DNA from: Enterococcus larvae
GTDB lineage: Bacteria > Bacillota > Bacilli > Lactobacillales > Enterococcaceae
Length of the DNA: 64,000 bases
NCBI RefSeq assembly: GCF_017830045.1
Contig: NZ_JAEDXU010000008.1
Coordinates: forward strand, 1 to 64,000
Reading direction: 5' to 3'
Part shown: positions 37,962 to 47,385 of the stretch, one piece after another
Layout of the letters: the number at the start of each line of letters is the position of its first letter
Position numbering within the stretch: position 1 is the first letter of the stretch
Position numbers and translations under genes: made by a program
The notes under the pieces: generated by a model
What the model saw: only the letters and a program-made list of their open reading frames with translations
The model's database searches: none
What the model was told of the DNA's origin: nothing

Positions 37962-39860
37962 TTAGTTTGAAATGACAGCAGTGATCAGTACATCCCCTTG
38001 TTTCACAGATCGATCTGCCTGTATGATTAAATCGGCATAATCTGGTGTATTGGTCACGATGATTGGTACCTGCGTGCTGTAACCCGCTTGTTCGATAGCA
38101 GCTATATCAAAGGAAACCAACTTATCTCCCTTTTTCACTTTGGCATTTTGCTCTACAAATGCTTGGAAACCTTCTCCCTCCAATTGAACAGTATCGATAC
38201 CAATATGAATAAGCAGTTCAATACCTGTATCTGAAATCAACCCAATTGCATGCATTGTAGGGAACAGCGTCATAACTGTACCATCAAAAGGAGCAACAAC
38301 TTCACCATTTGCCGGTTCAATGACAAGCCCTTTGCCCATGATTCCTTCAGAAAAGGCAGCATCTCTCGCTTCACTTAACGGCAGAGCTTTTCCTTCTAGC
38401 GGCGAAAACACTTCGTCCTTAGCTAGCTTTTTTTTTTGACCGGTTGCAGCTAATTTCGCATCTTCCTTTGATAATTGAACAGTTGGCTCATCATCTTTGA
38501 AGCCAAGTACCCAAGCTAATCCAAATCCTGCCGCAAGTGCGATTGCATCTAAAATCATACTGTAAATTGCCAGCTTCATATCCCCATCCGGAGAAATTTG
38601 TCCTGTATATCTAAATATACCAAGTCCGCCCATTTGATACGCTTGAATGCCTAAGCCCATTGCAACAGCACCTAGCACACCACCGACAATACATGAAGCC
38701 CAGAAAGGTTTCTTTTTAGGCAAGGTGATTCCGTAAATAGCCGGCTCAGTAACACCAAAAATCCCTGAAATAAAGGCTGGGATTGACAGTTCCTTTAATT
38801 TCATATTTTTTGTTTTTAACATTACTGCTAAAACGGCACCAGTTTGAGCAAACGACACGCTTCCTGATCCGGTTAGCAGCGATGTTGGTTGACCTTGAGA
38901 CAGCGAGATAATAACAAATGGGATGAGTGCCCAGTGCATCCCAAACATAACGAGGATTTGCCAAGAAAATCCGACAATTGCCCCAAAAATGATAGGGTTA
39001 AAGTCTTGGATAGCCAATAAACCATTTCCTAGACCATCTGCAACAACATTCATGATTGGTCCAATGACTAAGAATGTCAAAGGGATTGCAATCAATGCTG
39101 TAAAGAACGGTACCAAAAACAATTTAACTACATCCGGAATAATTTTTCTCAATTGCTTTTCGAGAAATGCACTAAAGGCAGCAGCAGCAATGATCGGCAT
39201 CACGGTTGAGCCGTAACCAGCTGCTGGGATCGAAAATGGAATACCGAAGAAATTCAAGCCTCCGCTCTCTGCAAAAGCGGCGGTAGCAGAGCCGTCAATA
39301 AATCCTGTATAAACCAGACTCGAAGCAATCATCATCCCTAGGAATGGCGATCCGCCAAATTTCTTCATTGCTGTATAACCAATAAAAATAGGTAAGAAAA
39401 GGAATAATCCATCCCCCATTGCGTTAATGACGGCGTAAGTTGAGCTTCCTGAAAAGCTAGCTCCAAGAGCGAAAGCTAAAACAGCATTCACCCCTTTTAG
39501 CATACCAGCTGCAGATAGAGGTGCCAGAATCGGCTGAAAAATACCTGAAATCATATCTACAAATCGATCGAATAAGTTCCCTTTCGGTCCATCATCGGCA
39601 ACTGGTTCCAATACACCTAAAACAGCATCTACATCTTTCCGTACATCAGGAACGTGATTACCGATCACTACCTGATATTGACCGCCCGCCTGCATAACTG
39701 TAACCACACCATCCATATTTTTTAATACTTCTGTGTTGGCTTTCCCTTCATCCTTCAGCTTAAAGCGAAGACGAGTGATACAGTTAGTTAATGAATTGAC
39801 GTTTTCTTTGCCCCCAACTTCTCTAACAATGTTTATCGCGAGTTCTTCATATTTCCCCAT
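37962..39860 (-). CDS. bglP: Beta-glucoside PTS permease EIIBCA
   Basis: 632-aa phosphotransferase permease. IIB domain (residues about 1-90) with phospho-Cys27 in LTNCITRLRF. IIC membrane domain (about 105-460) with GITLPKKKP and the GVTEPAIYG motif. C-terminal IIA domain, homologous to EIIA-Glc, with the phospho-His region LLIHIGIDTVQLEG. It phosphorylates beta-glucosides on entry and, in this family, also phosphorylates and inhibits the BglG-type antiterminator. ATG at 39860 follows GGAGGG. Between bglG and bglA in one operon. Confidence 0.96.
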   Translation of the reverse strand: MGKYEELAINIVREVGGKENVNSLTNCITRLRFKLKDEGKANTEVLKNMDGVVTVMQAGGQYQVVIGNHVPDVRKDVDAVLGVLEPVADDGPKGNLFDRFVDMISGIFQPILAPLSAAGMLKGVNAVLAFALGASFSGSSTYAVINAMGDGLFLFLPIFIGYTAMKKFGGSPFLGMMIASSLVYTGFIDGSATAAFAESGGLNFFGIPFSIPAAGYGSTVMPIIAAAAFSAFLEKQLRKIIPDVVKLFLVPFFTALIAIPLTFLVIGPIMNVVADGLGNGLLAIQDFNPIIFGAIVGFSWQILVMFGMHWALIPFVIISLSQGQPTSLLTGSGSVSFAQTGAVLAVMLKTKNMKLKELSIPAFISGIFGVTEPAIYGITLPKKKPFWASCIVGGVLGAVAMGLGIQAYQMGGLGIFRYTGQISPDGDMKLAIYSMILDAIALAAGFGLAWVLGFKDDEPTVQLSKEDAKLAATGQKKKLAKDEVFSPLEGKALPLSEARDAAFSEGIMGKGLVIEPANGEVVAPFDGTVMTLFPTMHAIGLISDTGIELLIHIGIDTVQLEGEGFQAFVEQNAKVKKGDKLVSFDIAAIEQAGYSTQVPIIVTNTPDYADLIIQADRSVKQGDVLITAVISN

Positions 39861-39901
39861 GTTTGTTCCCTCCAAATTAGTTTTTGTTCTTTTTATTCAG
39901 A

Positions 39902-39956
39902 GGTCTCGCCAACTTAATGTCACGATCCAAATCCCTTCCACAGGATAGCGCTGTCT
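39902..39956 (-). promoter_or_regulatory. RAT-like element and cre-like site upstream of bglP
   Basis: Complement of 39902-39928 begins GGATCGTGACATTAAG and ends GAGACC, resembling the ribonucleic antiterminator target in front of bglG. No terminator overlaps it. Next to it (39942-39956) is a palindromic AGCGCT core resembling a cre. It may be a decayed control site. Confidence 0.4.
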
Positions 39957-40003
39957 ACACACTCCTTTTCTTGAAAATGATTTATCTTAAGGAAACCAGT
40001 TCC

Positions 40004-40855
40004 TTAATTACTAGTTTTATCTATTATTCGAGCCAAATGTATGGTGATGTAAATCTGTTCATCCTTTGAAACATCATAGTCCCGTCGAGTTTTTAACAGC
40101 TCAGCAACTTTTTTCGTTGCTTCAAAGGCTTCCGGATACTGTTTACGAACCAGTAAGAACAGCTCATTTTCAATCTGGTCTTCTGTTTTTGCATCACCTT
40201 GATCTTTAAGTACCCTTTCAGAAAAAAACTTTAGGTGTGTGATAAAACGCTGAAAGTAAATATCATTTTCAATGAAATTGATTCTCAACGTATATTTGAT
40301 GACTGTCAATATTTCTTCAATCAGTTGAGTTAGACTGATTGCATCATCATGATTACTGTCAATTTCTGCATTTGTGATATGCAACGCCAAAAATCCAGCT
40401 TCATCATCCGTCAAGTCAACATTCATTTGCCGATTCACCATCTGAACAGCCTCTCTAGCAATCTCCAATTCTATTGGAAAAAACCGCTTGATATCCCACA
40501 ATAAAAAGTTTTTCACTTGAATATTTTTCTTTCCTCGTTGAATGGAAGAATAAAGATGATCCGCAATAGCAATAAAAGATGTCTCATTTAATGTTTTATC
40601 TAAAACCTTTTGAGCGTGAGATAAAATATCATAGGAAATTTGTATGATTTCTTCTGGTATCTCTGAAAACAGTTTTTCAATTTGTTCTGTTTCTACTTGA
40701 TTTTTTAATTCAAAAATTTTTTCAATTTTTGCAGAGTCAACTTGGCTACCGGATTTCATTTGAAAACCCAACCCATTCCCCATCAAAATAACTTCTTCAT
40801 TTTCCTCATTTAGAACAATCACAACATTATTATTTAGGATCTTTAGAATTTCCAA
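40004..40855 (-). CDS. bglG: BglG/LicT family transcription antiterminator
   Basis: 283-aa RNA-binding regulator. N-terminal CAT domain (about 1-55: MEILKILNNNVVIVLN...GNGLGFQ) binds the RAT RNA. PRD1 and PRD2 follow, with regulatory histidines visible in IAIADHLYSS, FLALHITNAE, FITHLKFFS and ITIHLARI. HPr phosphorylates to activate; EII phosphorylates to inhibit. The start is TTG with AAGGGGG about 10 nt upstream, which probably limits expression. It controls its own operon through the leader terminator at 40896-40940. Confidence 0.94.
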   Translation of the reverse strand: MEILKILNNNVVIVLNEENEEVILMGNGLGFQMKSGSQVDSAKIEKIFELKNQVETEQIEKLFSEIPEEIIQISYDILSHAQKVLDKTLNETSFIAIADHLYSSIQRGKKNIQVKNFLLWDIKRFFPIELEIAREAVQMVNRQMNVDLTDDEAGFLALHITNAEIDSNHDDAISLTQLIEEILTVIKYTLRINFIENDIYFQRFITHLKFFSERVLKDQGDAKTEDQIENELFLLVRKQYPEAFEATKKVAELLKTRRDYDVSKDEQIYITIHLARIIDKTSN

Positions 40856-40895
40856 AGCAGCCTAGCCCCCTTATCCTTGTCCAAAAGATTGAAAA

Positions 40896-40940
40896 GAAAA
40901 AAGACCTAAACATTATCCTTCTCAGGTATTGTTTAGGTCT
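40896..40940 (-). terminator. Leader attenuator of the bgl operon
   Basis: Minus strand stem AGACCTAAACA / TGTTTAGGTCT followed by TTTTTTC. Its 5' arm overlaps the last bases of the RAT, the classical mutually exclusive antiterminator/terminator arrangement. Confidence 0.92.
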
Positions 40941-40964
40941 AGCTTAACTTAATAATAACCATCC
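40936..40964 (-). promoter_or_regulatory. RAT, ribonucleic antiterminator target
   Basis: 29 nt on the minus strand, beginning GGATGGTTA and ending GACC, aligning with LicT/BglG RAT elements in length, ends and core. Binding of the BglG-type protein would block the terminator immediately downstream. Confidence 0.85.
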
Positions 40965-40977
40965 ATTTGATAAAGCA

Positions 40978-41006
40978 AATATACACTATAAAGAAAGCGC
41001 TGTCAA
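40978..41006 (-). promoter_or_regulatory. bgl operon promoter with overlapping cre
   Basis: Minus strand -35 TTGACA (41001-41006), 17-bp spacer, -10 TATATT (40978-40983). AGAAAGCGCTGTCA (40992-41005) matches the cre consensus at 13 of 14 positions and covers the -35, so CcpA should repress in glucose. Confidence 0.9.
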
Positions 41007-41093
41007 CGTGTTTCGATATATTCCTTGCTAATTATTTTTATTCGTGACAAAAAGAACAGCTTTTCCATTTTTCGCCGTTGGGATACAAAAAAT

Positions 41094-41261
41094 GAGGCTG
41101 AGACAGAAGTGTTTAGCTACAAGCAATAAGCCGGAATTCACGAAAATTGTTTCACAAATTTTTGTTGAATTCCGGCTTATTGTCGTAGGAGCTACTTCTG
41201 ACTCGCCGTTTATTCGGATTTAGGGTATGGAAAAGAGTGGCAACAGATTATTGTTCCACTC
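41094..41261 (+). repeat. Two-hairpin intergenic repeat, copy 3
   Basis: Plus-oriented copy between the bgl promoter and the murC stop, almost identical to copy 1 (GGGTATGG for GAGTATGG, TTCCACTC for TCCCACTC). Unlike the other two, it is reversed relative to the gene whose 3' end it touches, and no T-run follows hairpin B. Confidence 0.95.
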
Positions 41262-41273
41262 TCCAGCCTGATT

Positions 41274-42611
41274 TTAAAGTACATTTCTTGTGGTATTGCT
41301 CAATAATGTTTCATAGGCTTGTTCAAATTTCTGAACATCTCCTGCACCCATAAAGACAAATACTGCATCTTCAAAATCCAGTAATGGCGAAACGTTGTCT
41401 TCTTTAATGACCTGTCCGCCTTTCTTGATACGGTTGCCAAGATCTTCGATTTTCACATCACCCTGTGTCTCACGGGCAGAGCCAAAGATATCGCATAGGA
41501 ATACATGATCTGCCAAGTCCAATGCTTCAGCAAATTCATCCATCAAAGCAATCGTTCGAGTGAAGGTATGTGGTTGGAATACCGCAATGATTTCTCTGTC
41601 CGGATATTTTTGACGGGCACCATCAATCGTTGCCTTGATTTCAGTTGGATGATGCGCATAGTCATCAACGATCACTACATCCCCAACCTTTTTCTCTGTA
41701 AAGCGGCGTTTTACCCCTTGGAAGGTCAGCATTTCTTCCGCTACCTTCTTCATATCTAAATCTTCAAAGTAAGCAACAGCGATCACACCAAGAGCGTTCA
41801 TGATATTATGCTCGCCAAATGCCGGTAAATCAAATCGGCCGACAAAATCTTCGTTATGGTATACATCAAATACAGAGCCTGTCGTTGTCCGCTCAATGTT
41901 TCTTGCTTGGATATCATCATTATCGTTCATACCATAATAATAAATCGGCACATCCGCCTCAAGCTGACGTAGGTATTTATCATCTCCGTATGCAAAAATC
42001 CCCTTTTTCACTTGACTGGCCATTGCCTGAAAAGCAGAAAAAACATCTTCAATGCTCTTATAATAATCTGGGTGATCAAAATCAATATTCGTCATGATCA
42101 CATAATCAGGAGAATACGCCAAAAAATGACGGCGATATTCACACGCTTCGAATGAGAAAAACTCAGCATCAGGTACACCATGACCTGTGCCATCGCCAAT
42201 CAAATAGCTTGTTGGTTTGATCCCGCTTAAGATATGGGACAGTAATCCTGTTGTCCCTGTTTTCCCATGTGAACCTGTAACAGCAATACTTGTATAAGGT
42301 TGAATAAACTGACCAATAAAGTCATGGTAGCGAATAACCTCTGCGCCTAGTTCCTTTGCACGCACCAATTCTTCATGAGCGTCAGGAAAAGCATTTCCGG
42401 CAATTACTACCATATCTTTTGTAATATTTTCAGCGTCAAACGGTAATAGCTTAATACCGGCTTTTTCTAAATCACGTTGTGTAAAGAAGTACTCTTCTAC
42501 ATCAGAGCCTTGAACATTATAGCCTTTTTCAAAAAGAACCAGGGCCAGTGAACTCATTCCAGAGCCTTTGATCCCTACAAAATGATATAACTTATTTTCA
42601 CGATTCTCCAT
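41274..42611 (-). CDS. murC: UDP-N-acetylmuramate--L-alanine ligase
   Basis: Cytoplasmic peptidoglycan precursor enzyme that adds L-Ala to UDP-MurNAc with ATP. 445 aa. N-terminal [14 protein letters not shown] binds the uridine nucleotide. The ATP P-loop is [11 protein letters not shown], the central motif is [15 protein letters not shown], and the C-terminal ligase motif is [20 protein letters not shown] precedes the ATG. Own promoter at 42682-42710. The gene upstream encodes a disordered protein ending in its own terminator. Confidence 0.97.
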   Translation of the reverse strand: MENRENKLYHFVGIKGSGMSSLALVLFEKGYNVQGSDVEEYFFTQRDLEKAGIKLLPFDAENITKDMVVIAGNAFPDAHEELVRAKELGAEVIRYHDFIGQFIQPYTSIAVTGSHGKTGTTGLLSHILSGIKPTSYLIGDGTGHGVPDAEFFSFEACEYRRHFLAYSPDYVIMTNIDFDHPDYYKSIEDVFSAFQAMASQVKKGIFAYGDDKYLRQLEADVPIYYYGMNDNDDIQARNIERTTTGSVFDVYHNEDFVGRFDLPAFGEHNIMNALGVIAVAYFEDLDMKKVAEEMLTFQGVKRRFTEKKVGDVVIVDDYAHHPTEIKATIDGARQKYPDREIIAVFQPHTFTRTIALMDEFAEALDLADHVFLCDIFGSARETQGDVKIEDLGNRIKKGGQVIKEDNVSPLLDFEDAVFVFMGAGDVQKFEQAYETLLSNTTRNVL

Positions 42612-42681
42612 TATGATCCTCTTCTCTTAAATCTCTATGTAAACAATAATTATTAAAATTATCATAAATCGTACGTTCCTC

Positions 42682-42710
42682 ATTATCGTATAAAACAGTA
42701 AAATAATCAA
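42682..42710 (-). promoter_or_regulatory. murC promoter
   Basis: Minus strand -35 TTGATT (42705-42710), 17-bp spacer, -10 GATAAT (42682-42687), about 70 bp before the murC ATG. The rest of 42711-42940 holds nothing recognisable. Confidence 0.75.
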
Positions 42711-42944
42711 CTAAAAAAAAATATTCCATTATTTTTGATAAATCAATTGTAAATCAAGAATAAAGAAGTGTATGACTATCTTTACTTTTTTAGAAAGAGT
42801 ATCGGAATAGTATATCTCCTACTTTCTTCTACTCGTCGAACCTTCTACACCATGTACATTTTTTTAGAATAGTTTTCCTCATTCTGCTTTTTGCTCAGGA
42901 GTCCCTTTGACAGACGCTTCAGCTTTGTCAGCTAAAGATATAGA

Positions 42945-42976
42945 AAAAAGCCGAGAGCTGATTTCATCTCGGCTTC
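42945..42976 (-). terminator. Terminator after the 309-aa protein gene
   Basis: AAGCCGAGA / TCTCGGCTT stem followed by TTTTTTC on the minus strand. Confidence 0.9.
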
Positions 42977-43028
42977 TTGATTATTGTTGTTAAGTAAAAT
43001 GTGATTCTCCCTTTGATTCCTGCATTCA

Positions 43029-43958
43029 TCAATTAAAGTACTTGCTGTTATCCATTTCCAAGCTGGATTCCTCAATAATACCACTTAATGATTTATCCAT
43101 GATCCCTTTTTTTTGCTCGTTTTCTGCTTCTGAAACCTTCTGTGCATAAGATGTCTGGTTCTTCGCAGATTTAAGCTCTGTACGAGAACGTGGTAATTCT
43201 GCATCTGTATCAGCCCCGCCAAAGCGTTGCATATTTGGACGGATTTTCTGATATTGTCTACGAGTCAACGGGATATCCGGCTCTTCATTAGGAACATTGA
43301 ACTTTTGAACGGATGGGTCCTCTGTTCTCTTTTCTCTGAATGGCACATCTTCATTGTCCAGAATCAAATAAGACTTTGAATCCTTCTTCATCGCTGTCAA
43401 AAGATCCTGATCAGAAATCTCTGCCATCTCAGGCACCTCATCAGGTATCACAGATGCTGGAACATACGTAGGTACAAAATACGATTCGGTTTTCTTCGAA
43501 TCATTGAAGGAAGTAATTTTCCTACCTGTTGTTCGTTTGCCGAATGAAGCGGCATCGAAGGATTCCTTACTTGTTTTATGCATGTTGCCGAACAGATTCG
43601 GTTTCTTCTGTGGTTCGATCACTCTACTATGATTGTTTGAATAATCCGGAAGATTGAGTTTATGACGCTTCAGCTCTTCCACTTGTTCTTTTGTATGTGT
43701 CTGTTTTGGATCAACAGTTGATGTTTGTGTTTTTGGTGCAGCTGCTGGTGCAGTTGGTGCAACAGTCGCTACGGGTGTTGGTGCAGTTGTTGGTTCGAAT
43801 TCTTGATAACCATTTGCAGTTATATTGCCTCTTTCAGTCAGAAGTGGTTCATTTTGAAAAAGATTTCTTCTGCTTCCAGTAGAAATTTTCACTCCTACCT
43901 GATCATCATAGGCTGGAAATCGAATATGCTTTCTTGTTACTTGTGCTGGGTTCCCCAT
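43029..43958 (-). CDS. Unrecognised disordered protein upstream of murC
   Basis: 309-aa soluble protein that looks largely unstructured: polar, rich in Lys, Ser, Thr, Pro, Asn. A Pro/Ala/Thr tract spans about residues 52-80. Basic motifs follow (SRVIEPQKKPNLFG, RRQYQKIRPNMQRFGG) and the C-terminus is acidic (IIEESSLEMDNSKYF). No enzymatic or membrane domain. AAAGGA precedes ATG 43958, with an extended -10 TGGTAAAAT close upstream. In Bacillus a DNA translocase gene lies before murC; this could be the remnant or functional analogue of its disordered N-terminal part, but I cannot support that from sequence. Confidence 0.7.
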   Translation of the reverse strand: MGNPAQVTRKHIRFPAYDDQVGVKISTGSRRNLFQNEPLLTERGNITANGYQEFEPTTAPTPVATVAPTAPAAAPKTQTSTVDPKQTHTKEQVEELKRHKLNLPDYSNNHSRVIEPQKKPNLFGNMHKTSKESFDAASFGKRTTGRKITSFNDSKKTESYFVPTYVPASVIPDEVPEMAEISDQDLLTAMKKDSKSYLILDNEDVPFREKRTEDPSVQKFNVPNEEPDIPLTRRQYQKIRPNMQRFGGADTDAELPRSRTELKSAKNQTSYAQKVSEAENEQKKGIMDKSLSGIIEESSLEMDNSKYFN

Positions 43959-44244
43959 TCACGTCAGTCCTTTACCTTTGCTTTCCGTCCATTTTACCAT
44001 AAAATTCTGAAATTCTAAACAACTTACCTTACTTTTCTTAAATATATATAAACCTTACAGAAAATTTGAGTTTATCCAATAGTTTCTCTAACTATACAAT
44101 TGATTGTATGATTATACCTAGTCTTACGTTATTCGATTCTCAACACATGTACATTTATCTGAAAGTACAGCGCTAGCTTCTCATGTAATGAACGCTTTTA
44201 CAGGATATATGTAACTCGTGAAAATATAGAGCCAATTATTCATT
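43959..44244. other. Intergenic region upstream of the 309-aa protein gene
   Basis: Contains minus-strand -10 candidates TATAAT and TGGTAAAAT for the downstream gene; no coding sequence seen. Confidence 0.4.
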
Positions 44245-44245
44245 T

Positions 44246-44646
44246 CAAAAATAAAGAATGGAGACTGCACTTGTTGATCAGGCTCCATTCTATACGTCAT
44301 TAATTGATTCTCCACATGCTTCTGTCATTGAAAAATTGCATGATTTCATTTCTACTTTCGTAACCCGTTGACTATGTTCAGCTAACACTGCAACTAGATG
44401 ACAACAGGTATAAATACTAAGGTCTGGATTTCAACTGATCCTCAGCAAAACCAGCCTTATACAGGAAGGCTTCTTCCTAAGGTTCGTCTAATCAAAAAGC
44501 ACATCCCTCCTTACAGGCAGCTGTTGAAAAAGAAAAAAGCGGTGCTTCGGCAGCTGCCTCCAAACTGAAATTTTCCTCATACAGATTCCCCCTTCTTGAC
44601 CATGCTGTGCTTACTCTTAGTCTAGCATCCTCTCTTACTTTACTCA
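44246..44646 (-). ncRNA. Orphan transcription unit, candidate small RNA or peptide mRNA
   Basis: A complete minus-strand unit lacking an annotated gene. The promoter is TTGAGT (44641-44646), 17-bp spacer, extended -10 TGC-TAGACT (44618-44623). About 365 nt downstream a terminator (44255-44291, AGAATGGAG/CTCCATTCT plus TTTATTTTT) ends it. Inside are hairpins (AGGAAG-AAGC-CTTCCT; GGCAGCTG...CAGCTGCC) and a possible 30-codon frame starting MRKISVWRQLPKH behind AAGGGGG. It lacks RNase P, tmRNA and 6S hallmarks that I know. The asnS terminator upstream insulates it. Confidence 0.5.
44255..44291 (-). terminator. Terminator of the orphan transcription unit
   Basis: AGAATGGAG / CTCCATTCT 9-bp stem, 19-nt loop, followed by TTTATTTTTG on the minus strand. 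Confidence 0.8.
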
Positions 44647-44708
44647 ATCAATAACCCTTAAAAAGAATCCGCTTTCAAATTATACTGACTTAACTATAAA
44701 TTAACCGC

Positions 44709-44757
44709 ACAAAAAAGCAACTGAGTACTACTTATTACAAGCGGCACTCAATTGCCA
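44709..44757 (-). terminator. Terminator of asnS
   Basis: GCAATTGAGT / ACTCAGTTGC stem followed by TTTTTTG on the minus strand. Confidence 0.85.
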
Positions 44758-44780
44758 ATACCATATTTATTTCTTTCAGA

Positions 44781-46079
44781 TTAAGGATACAATCTGTTCA
44801 GCAGACGTGGGAATGGTATAGATTCGCGAACATGCTCAATGCCTGAAAGCCACGTAACTGTTCTTTCCAACCCTAAACCGAAGCCAGAATGAGGCACTGA
44901 ACCGTATTTTCTAAGATCCAAATACCATGAGTATTCTTTCTCATCCAATCCGTGCTGACGAATTTGCTCCAACAGGAATTCATAATCCGTCGCTCTTTCA
45001 GAACCGCCAATGATCTCTCCGTAGCCTTCCGGTGCAATCATGTCCGCACAAATCACAACATCATCTCTTGTTGGATGCGGCTTCATGTAGAAAGGTTTGA
45101 TCGCTTTTGGATAGTTCAAGATAAATACAGGCTGTTCGAATGAATTCGCAATAAATGTTTCATGAGGTGAACCAAAATCATCGCCCCATTCAATATCATC
45201 AAAGCCATTTTTCTTCAGTAATTCAACCGCATCATCATATGAAATACGAGGGAATGGTAATTTTGTGTATTTTTTAAGCAGCTCTTTGTCTCTTTCCAGT
45301 ATGTCCAATGCATGATCACAATTATCCAGCACATTCTGCACTAGAAAAGCTACATACTTCTCTTGAACCTCAAGACTGTCTTCCTGATGCATAAAGGCCA
45401 TTTCAGGCTCGATCATCCAAAACTCGATCAAATGACGGCGTGTTTTAGATTTTTCTGCACGGAATGTCGGTCCGAATGAAAAGACTTTCCCAAAAGCCAT
45501 AGCCGCAGCCTCCATATACAACTGACCACTTTGTGACAAGTAAGCTTCTTCATCAAAATAATTCGTATGGAATAGCTCAGTCGTGCCTTCCGGTGCACTT
45601 CCTGTAAGGATTGGCGGGTCGATTTTCACAAACCCATTTGTATTGAAAAACTCATAGGTTGCACGAATGATCTCGTTACGAACCTGCATCACAGCATGCT
45701 GTTTTGAAGAACGCAGCCATAAGTGACGGTGATCCATCAGAAAGTCTGTCCCATGCTCTTTTGGTGTGATTGGGTATTCATTACTTTCCCCGATCACTTC
45801 GATTCCGGTAATCCCGATTTCATAACCAAATTTTGAGCGTGTATCTTCTCTGATTTCTCCGGTGATCATCACTGATGTTTCTTGATTCAGCCCTTTGGCA
45901 AGCTGGAAAACCTCTTCAGGTACTTCACTTTTTACAACAACTCCTTGAAAATAAGCTGTTCCATCACGAAGCTGTAAAAATGCGATTTTACCACTTGAAC
46001 GTTTATTCGCTACCCAAGCACCGATTTTTACTGTTTCTCCCACATGATTCTTTGAATCAATGATTTGAATTTGTTCCAC
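44781..46079 (-). CDS. asnS: Asparaginyl-tRNA synthetase
   Basis: 432-aa class IIb aminoacyl-tRNA synthetase charging tRNA-Asn. An N-terminal OB anticodon-binding fold spans about residues 15-100 ([23 protein letters not shown]). Class II motif 1 region is [14 protein letters not shown], motif 2 is [23 protein letters not shown], and motif 3 is [13 protein letters not shown]. The start is GTG at 46079 with GGGAGAG upstream. Only 51 bp separate it from aspB, so no T-box leader fits here. Order dinG-ypmB-aspB-asnS as in Bacillus. Confidence 0.97.
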   Translation of the reverse strand: MEQIQIIDSKNHVGETVKIGAWVANKRSSGKIAFLQLRDGTAYFQGVVVKSEVPEEVFQLAKGLNQETSVMITGEIREDTRSKFGYEIGITGIEVIGESNEYPITPKEHGTDFLMDHRHLWLRSSKQHAVMQVRNEIIRATYEFFNTNGFVKIDPPILTGSAPEGTTELFHTNYFDEEAYLSQSGQLYMEAAAMAFGKVFSFGPTFRAEKSKTRRHLIEFWMIEPEMAFMHQEDSLEVQEKYVAFLVQNVLDNCDHALDILERDKELLKKYTKLPFPRISYDDAVELLKKNGFDDIEWGDDFGSPHETFIANSFEQPVFILNYPKAIKPFYMKPHPTRDDVVICADMIAPEGYGEIIGGSERATDYEFLLEQIRQHGLDEKEYSWYLDLRKYGSVPHSGFGLGLERTVTWLSGIEHVRESIPFPRLLNRLYP

Positions 46080-46130
46080 TATTGTCTCTCCCGTTCCTTC
46101 AATTTTTACCTATCCCGAATTAAGTTGTTC

Positions 46131-47327
46131 TTAGTTGTTTTCCCGGATCTTTTTCTCTATAAATCCGGCGATTCGCTCGATTGCCTGCTCTAAAACAGCT
46201 AAATCTGATGCATAGCTGATTCGGATGTGATTCTCAGATCCGAAGCCTTCACCAGTGACCAACGCCACATAAGCTTCCTCTAATAGATCATCCACCCAGT
46301 CAGTCACATTATTATAGCCGCACAGGGTCAATGTCTCACTGATATCAGGAAACAAATAGAATGCGCCCTGCGGTTTTGTCAGCTTAAAGCCTGGCAGCGC
46401 AGCTGCTTTGGGATAGATCGTATTCAATCGTTCCTCAAACGCTATACGCATTTCTTCCACCGTCTCTTGATTGCCATTCAACGCTTCTACTGCTGCGTAC
46501 TGGCTGACTGCTGTCGGGTTGCTGGTTGAGTGAGAAGCGATATTGTTCATCGCATTGATCAACTGCTCATCTGCAATTGTATAACCAATCCGCCAGCCAG
46601 TCATTGCGTAAGATTTAGACACGCCATTGATAATGATTGTTTGTCGACGAATATCTTCTGATACTGACGCAAGCGGTGTAAACGTATTTCCATTATATAC
46701 AAGCTGACCATAGATATCATCTGAAACAATCATGATATCGTGCTGAACCGCCCAATTTCCGATTGCCCTCAGTTCATCCTCTGTGTAAATCATTCCTGTC
46801 GGGTTAGAAGGAGAATTCAGAATCATCAGTCTTGTCCGTTCTGTACGAACCTCTTCCAATTGATCGACAGTCACTTTAAAATCATTTTCCTGCAGACAGG
46901 AAATAAAAATCGGTGTTCCTTCTGCAAGCTTTACTTGTTCACCGTAGCTGACCCAATAAGGAACTGGAATGATGACCTCATCTCCGATATCCAGCATCGC
47001 CTGAAACAGAAGGTACAGCGAATATTTAGCGCCATCTGTAACAATCACATTTTTTGCTTCATAATCCAAGCCATACTCTCTGCGGATCATTTCAACAACG
47101 GCTTGTCTCAATTCAGGAATACCAGCTGATGGTGTGTAATAGCTTGCTTTCCCATCTGTGATTGCCTGGATCGCCGCCTGTTGGATATTCTTCGGCGTAG
47201 CAAAATCCGGTTCCCCAACCGTCAGATTCAATACATCTTTGCCTTCAGCTTTCAGCTTCTTAGCCTTTGTTGATGCAGCCAAGGTCACTGACGGCAACAA
47301 CTGACGAACACGTTTTGATAATTTCAT
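46131..47327 (-). CDS. aspB: Pyridoxal-phosphate aspartate aminotransferase
   Basis: 398-aa class I aminotransferase (subgroup Ib) interconverting aspartate and oxaloacetate with 2-oxoglutarate/glutamate. PLP lysine is in NGVSKSYAMTGWRIGY. Other motifs are TVGEPDFATP, TDGAKYSLYL, PVPYWVSY and NSPSNPTG. ATG at 47327 follows GAGGGGTGG. It sits between ypmB and asnS, plausibly coupling aspartate/asparagine supply with tRNA-Asn charging. Confidence 0.94.
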   Translation of the reverse strand: MKLSKRVRQLLPSVTLAASTKAKKLKAEGKDVLNLTVGEPDFATPKNIQQAAIQAITDGKASYYTPSAGIPELRQAVVEMIRREYGLDYEAKNVIVTDGAKYSLYLLFQAMLDIGDEVIIPVPYWVSYGEQVKLAEGTPIFISCLQENDFKVTVDQLEEVRTERTRLMILNSPSNPTGMIYTEDELRAIGNWAVQHDIMIVSDDIYGQLVYNGNTFTPLASVSEDIRRQTIIINGVSKSYAMTGWRIGYTIADEQLINAMNNIASHSTSNPTAVSQYAAVEALNGNQETVEEMRIAFEERLNTIYPKAAALPGFKLTKPQGAFYLFPDISETLTLCGYNNVTDWVDDLLEEAYVALVTGEGFGSENHIRISYASDLAVLEQAIERIAGFIEKKIRENN

Positions 47328-47385
47328 ACTTCCACCCCTCATTTTTGACTTAACCTGCTTTTTAATTAAAATTCAGTACTCTTTC

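Noticed and set aside
44246-44646. Orphan unit as RNase P RNA, tmRNA or 6S RNA
   Set aside because: No GAGGAAAGTCC-type P RNA core, no tmRNA GGGGA...TTCGAC start or CCA-proximal tRNA-like end, and no single long 6S-type hairpin with central bubble.
46080-46130. T-box leader for asnS
   Set aside because: Only 51 bp separate aspB and asnS and no AGGGTGGNACCGCG-like antiterminator motif is present.
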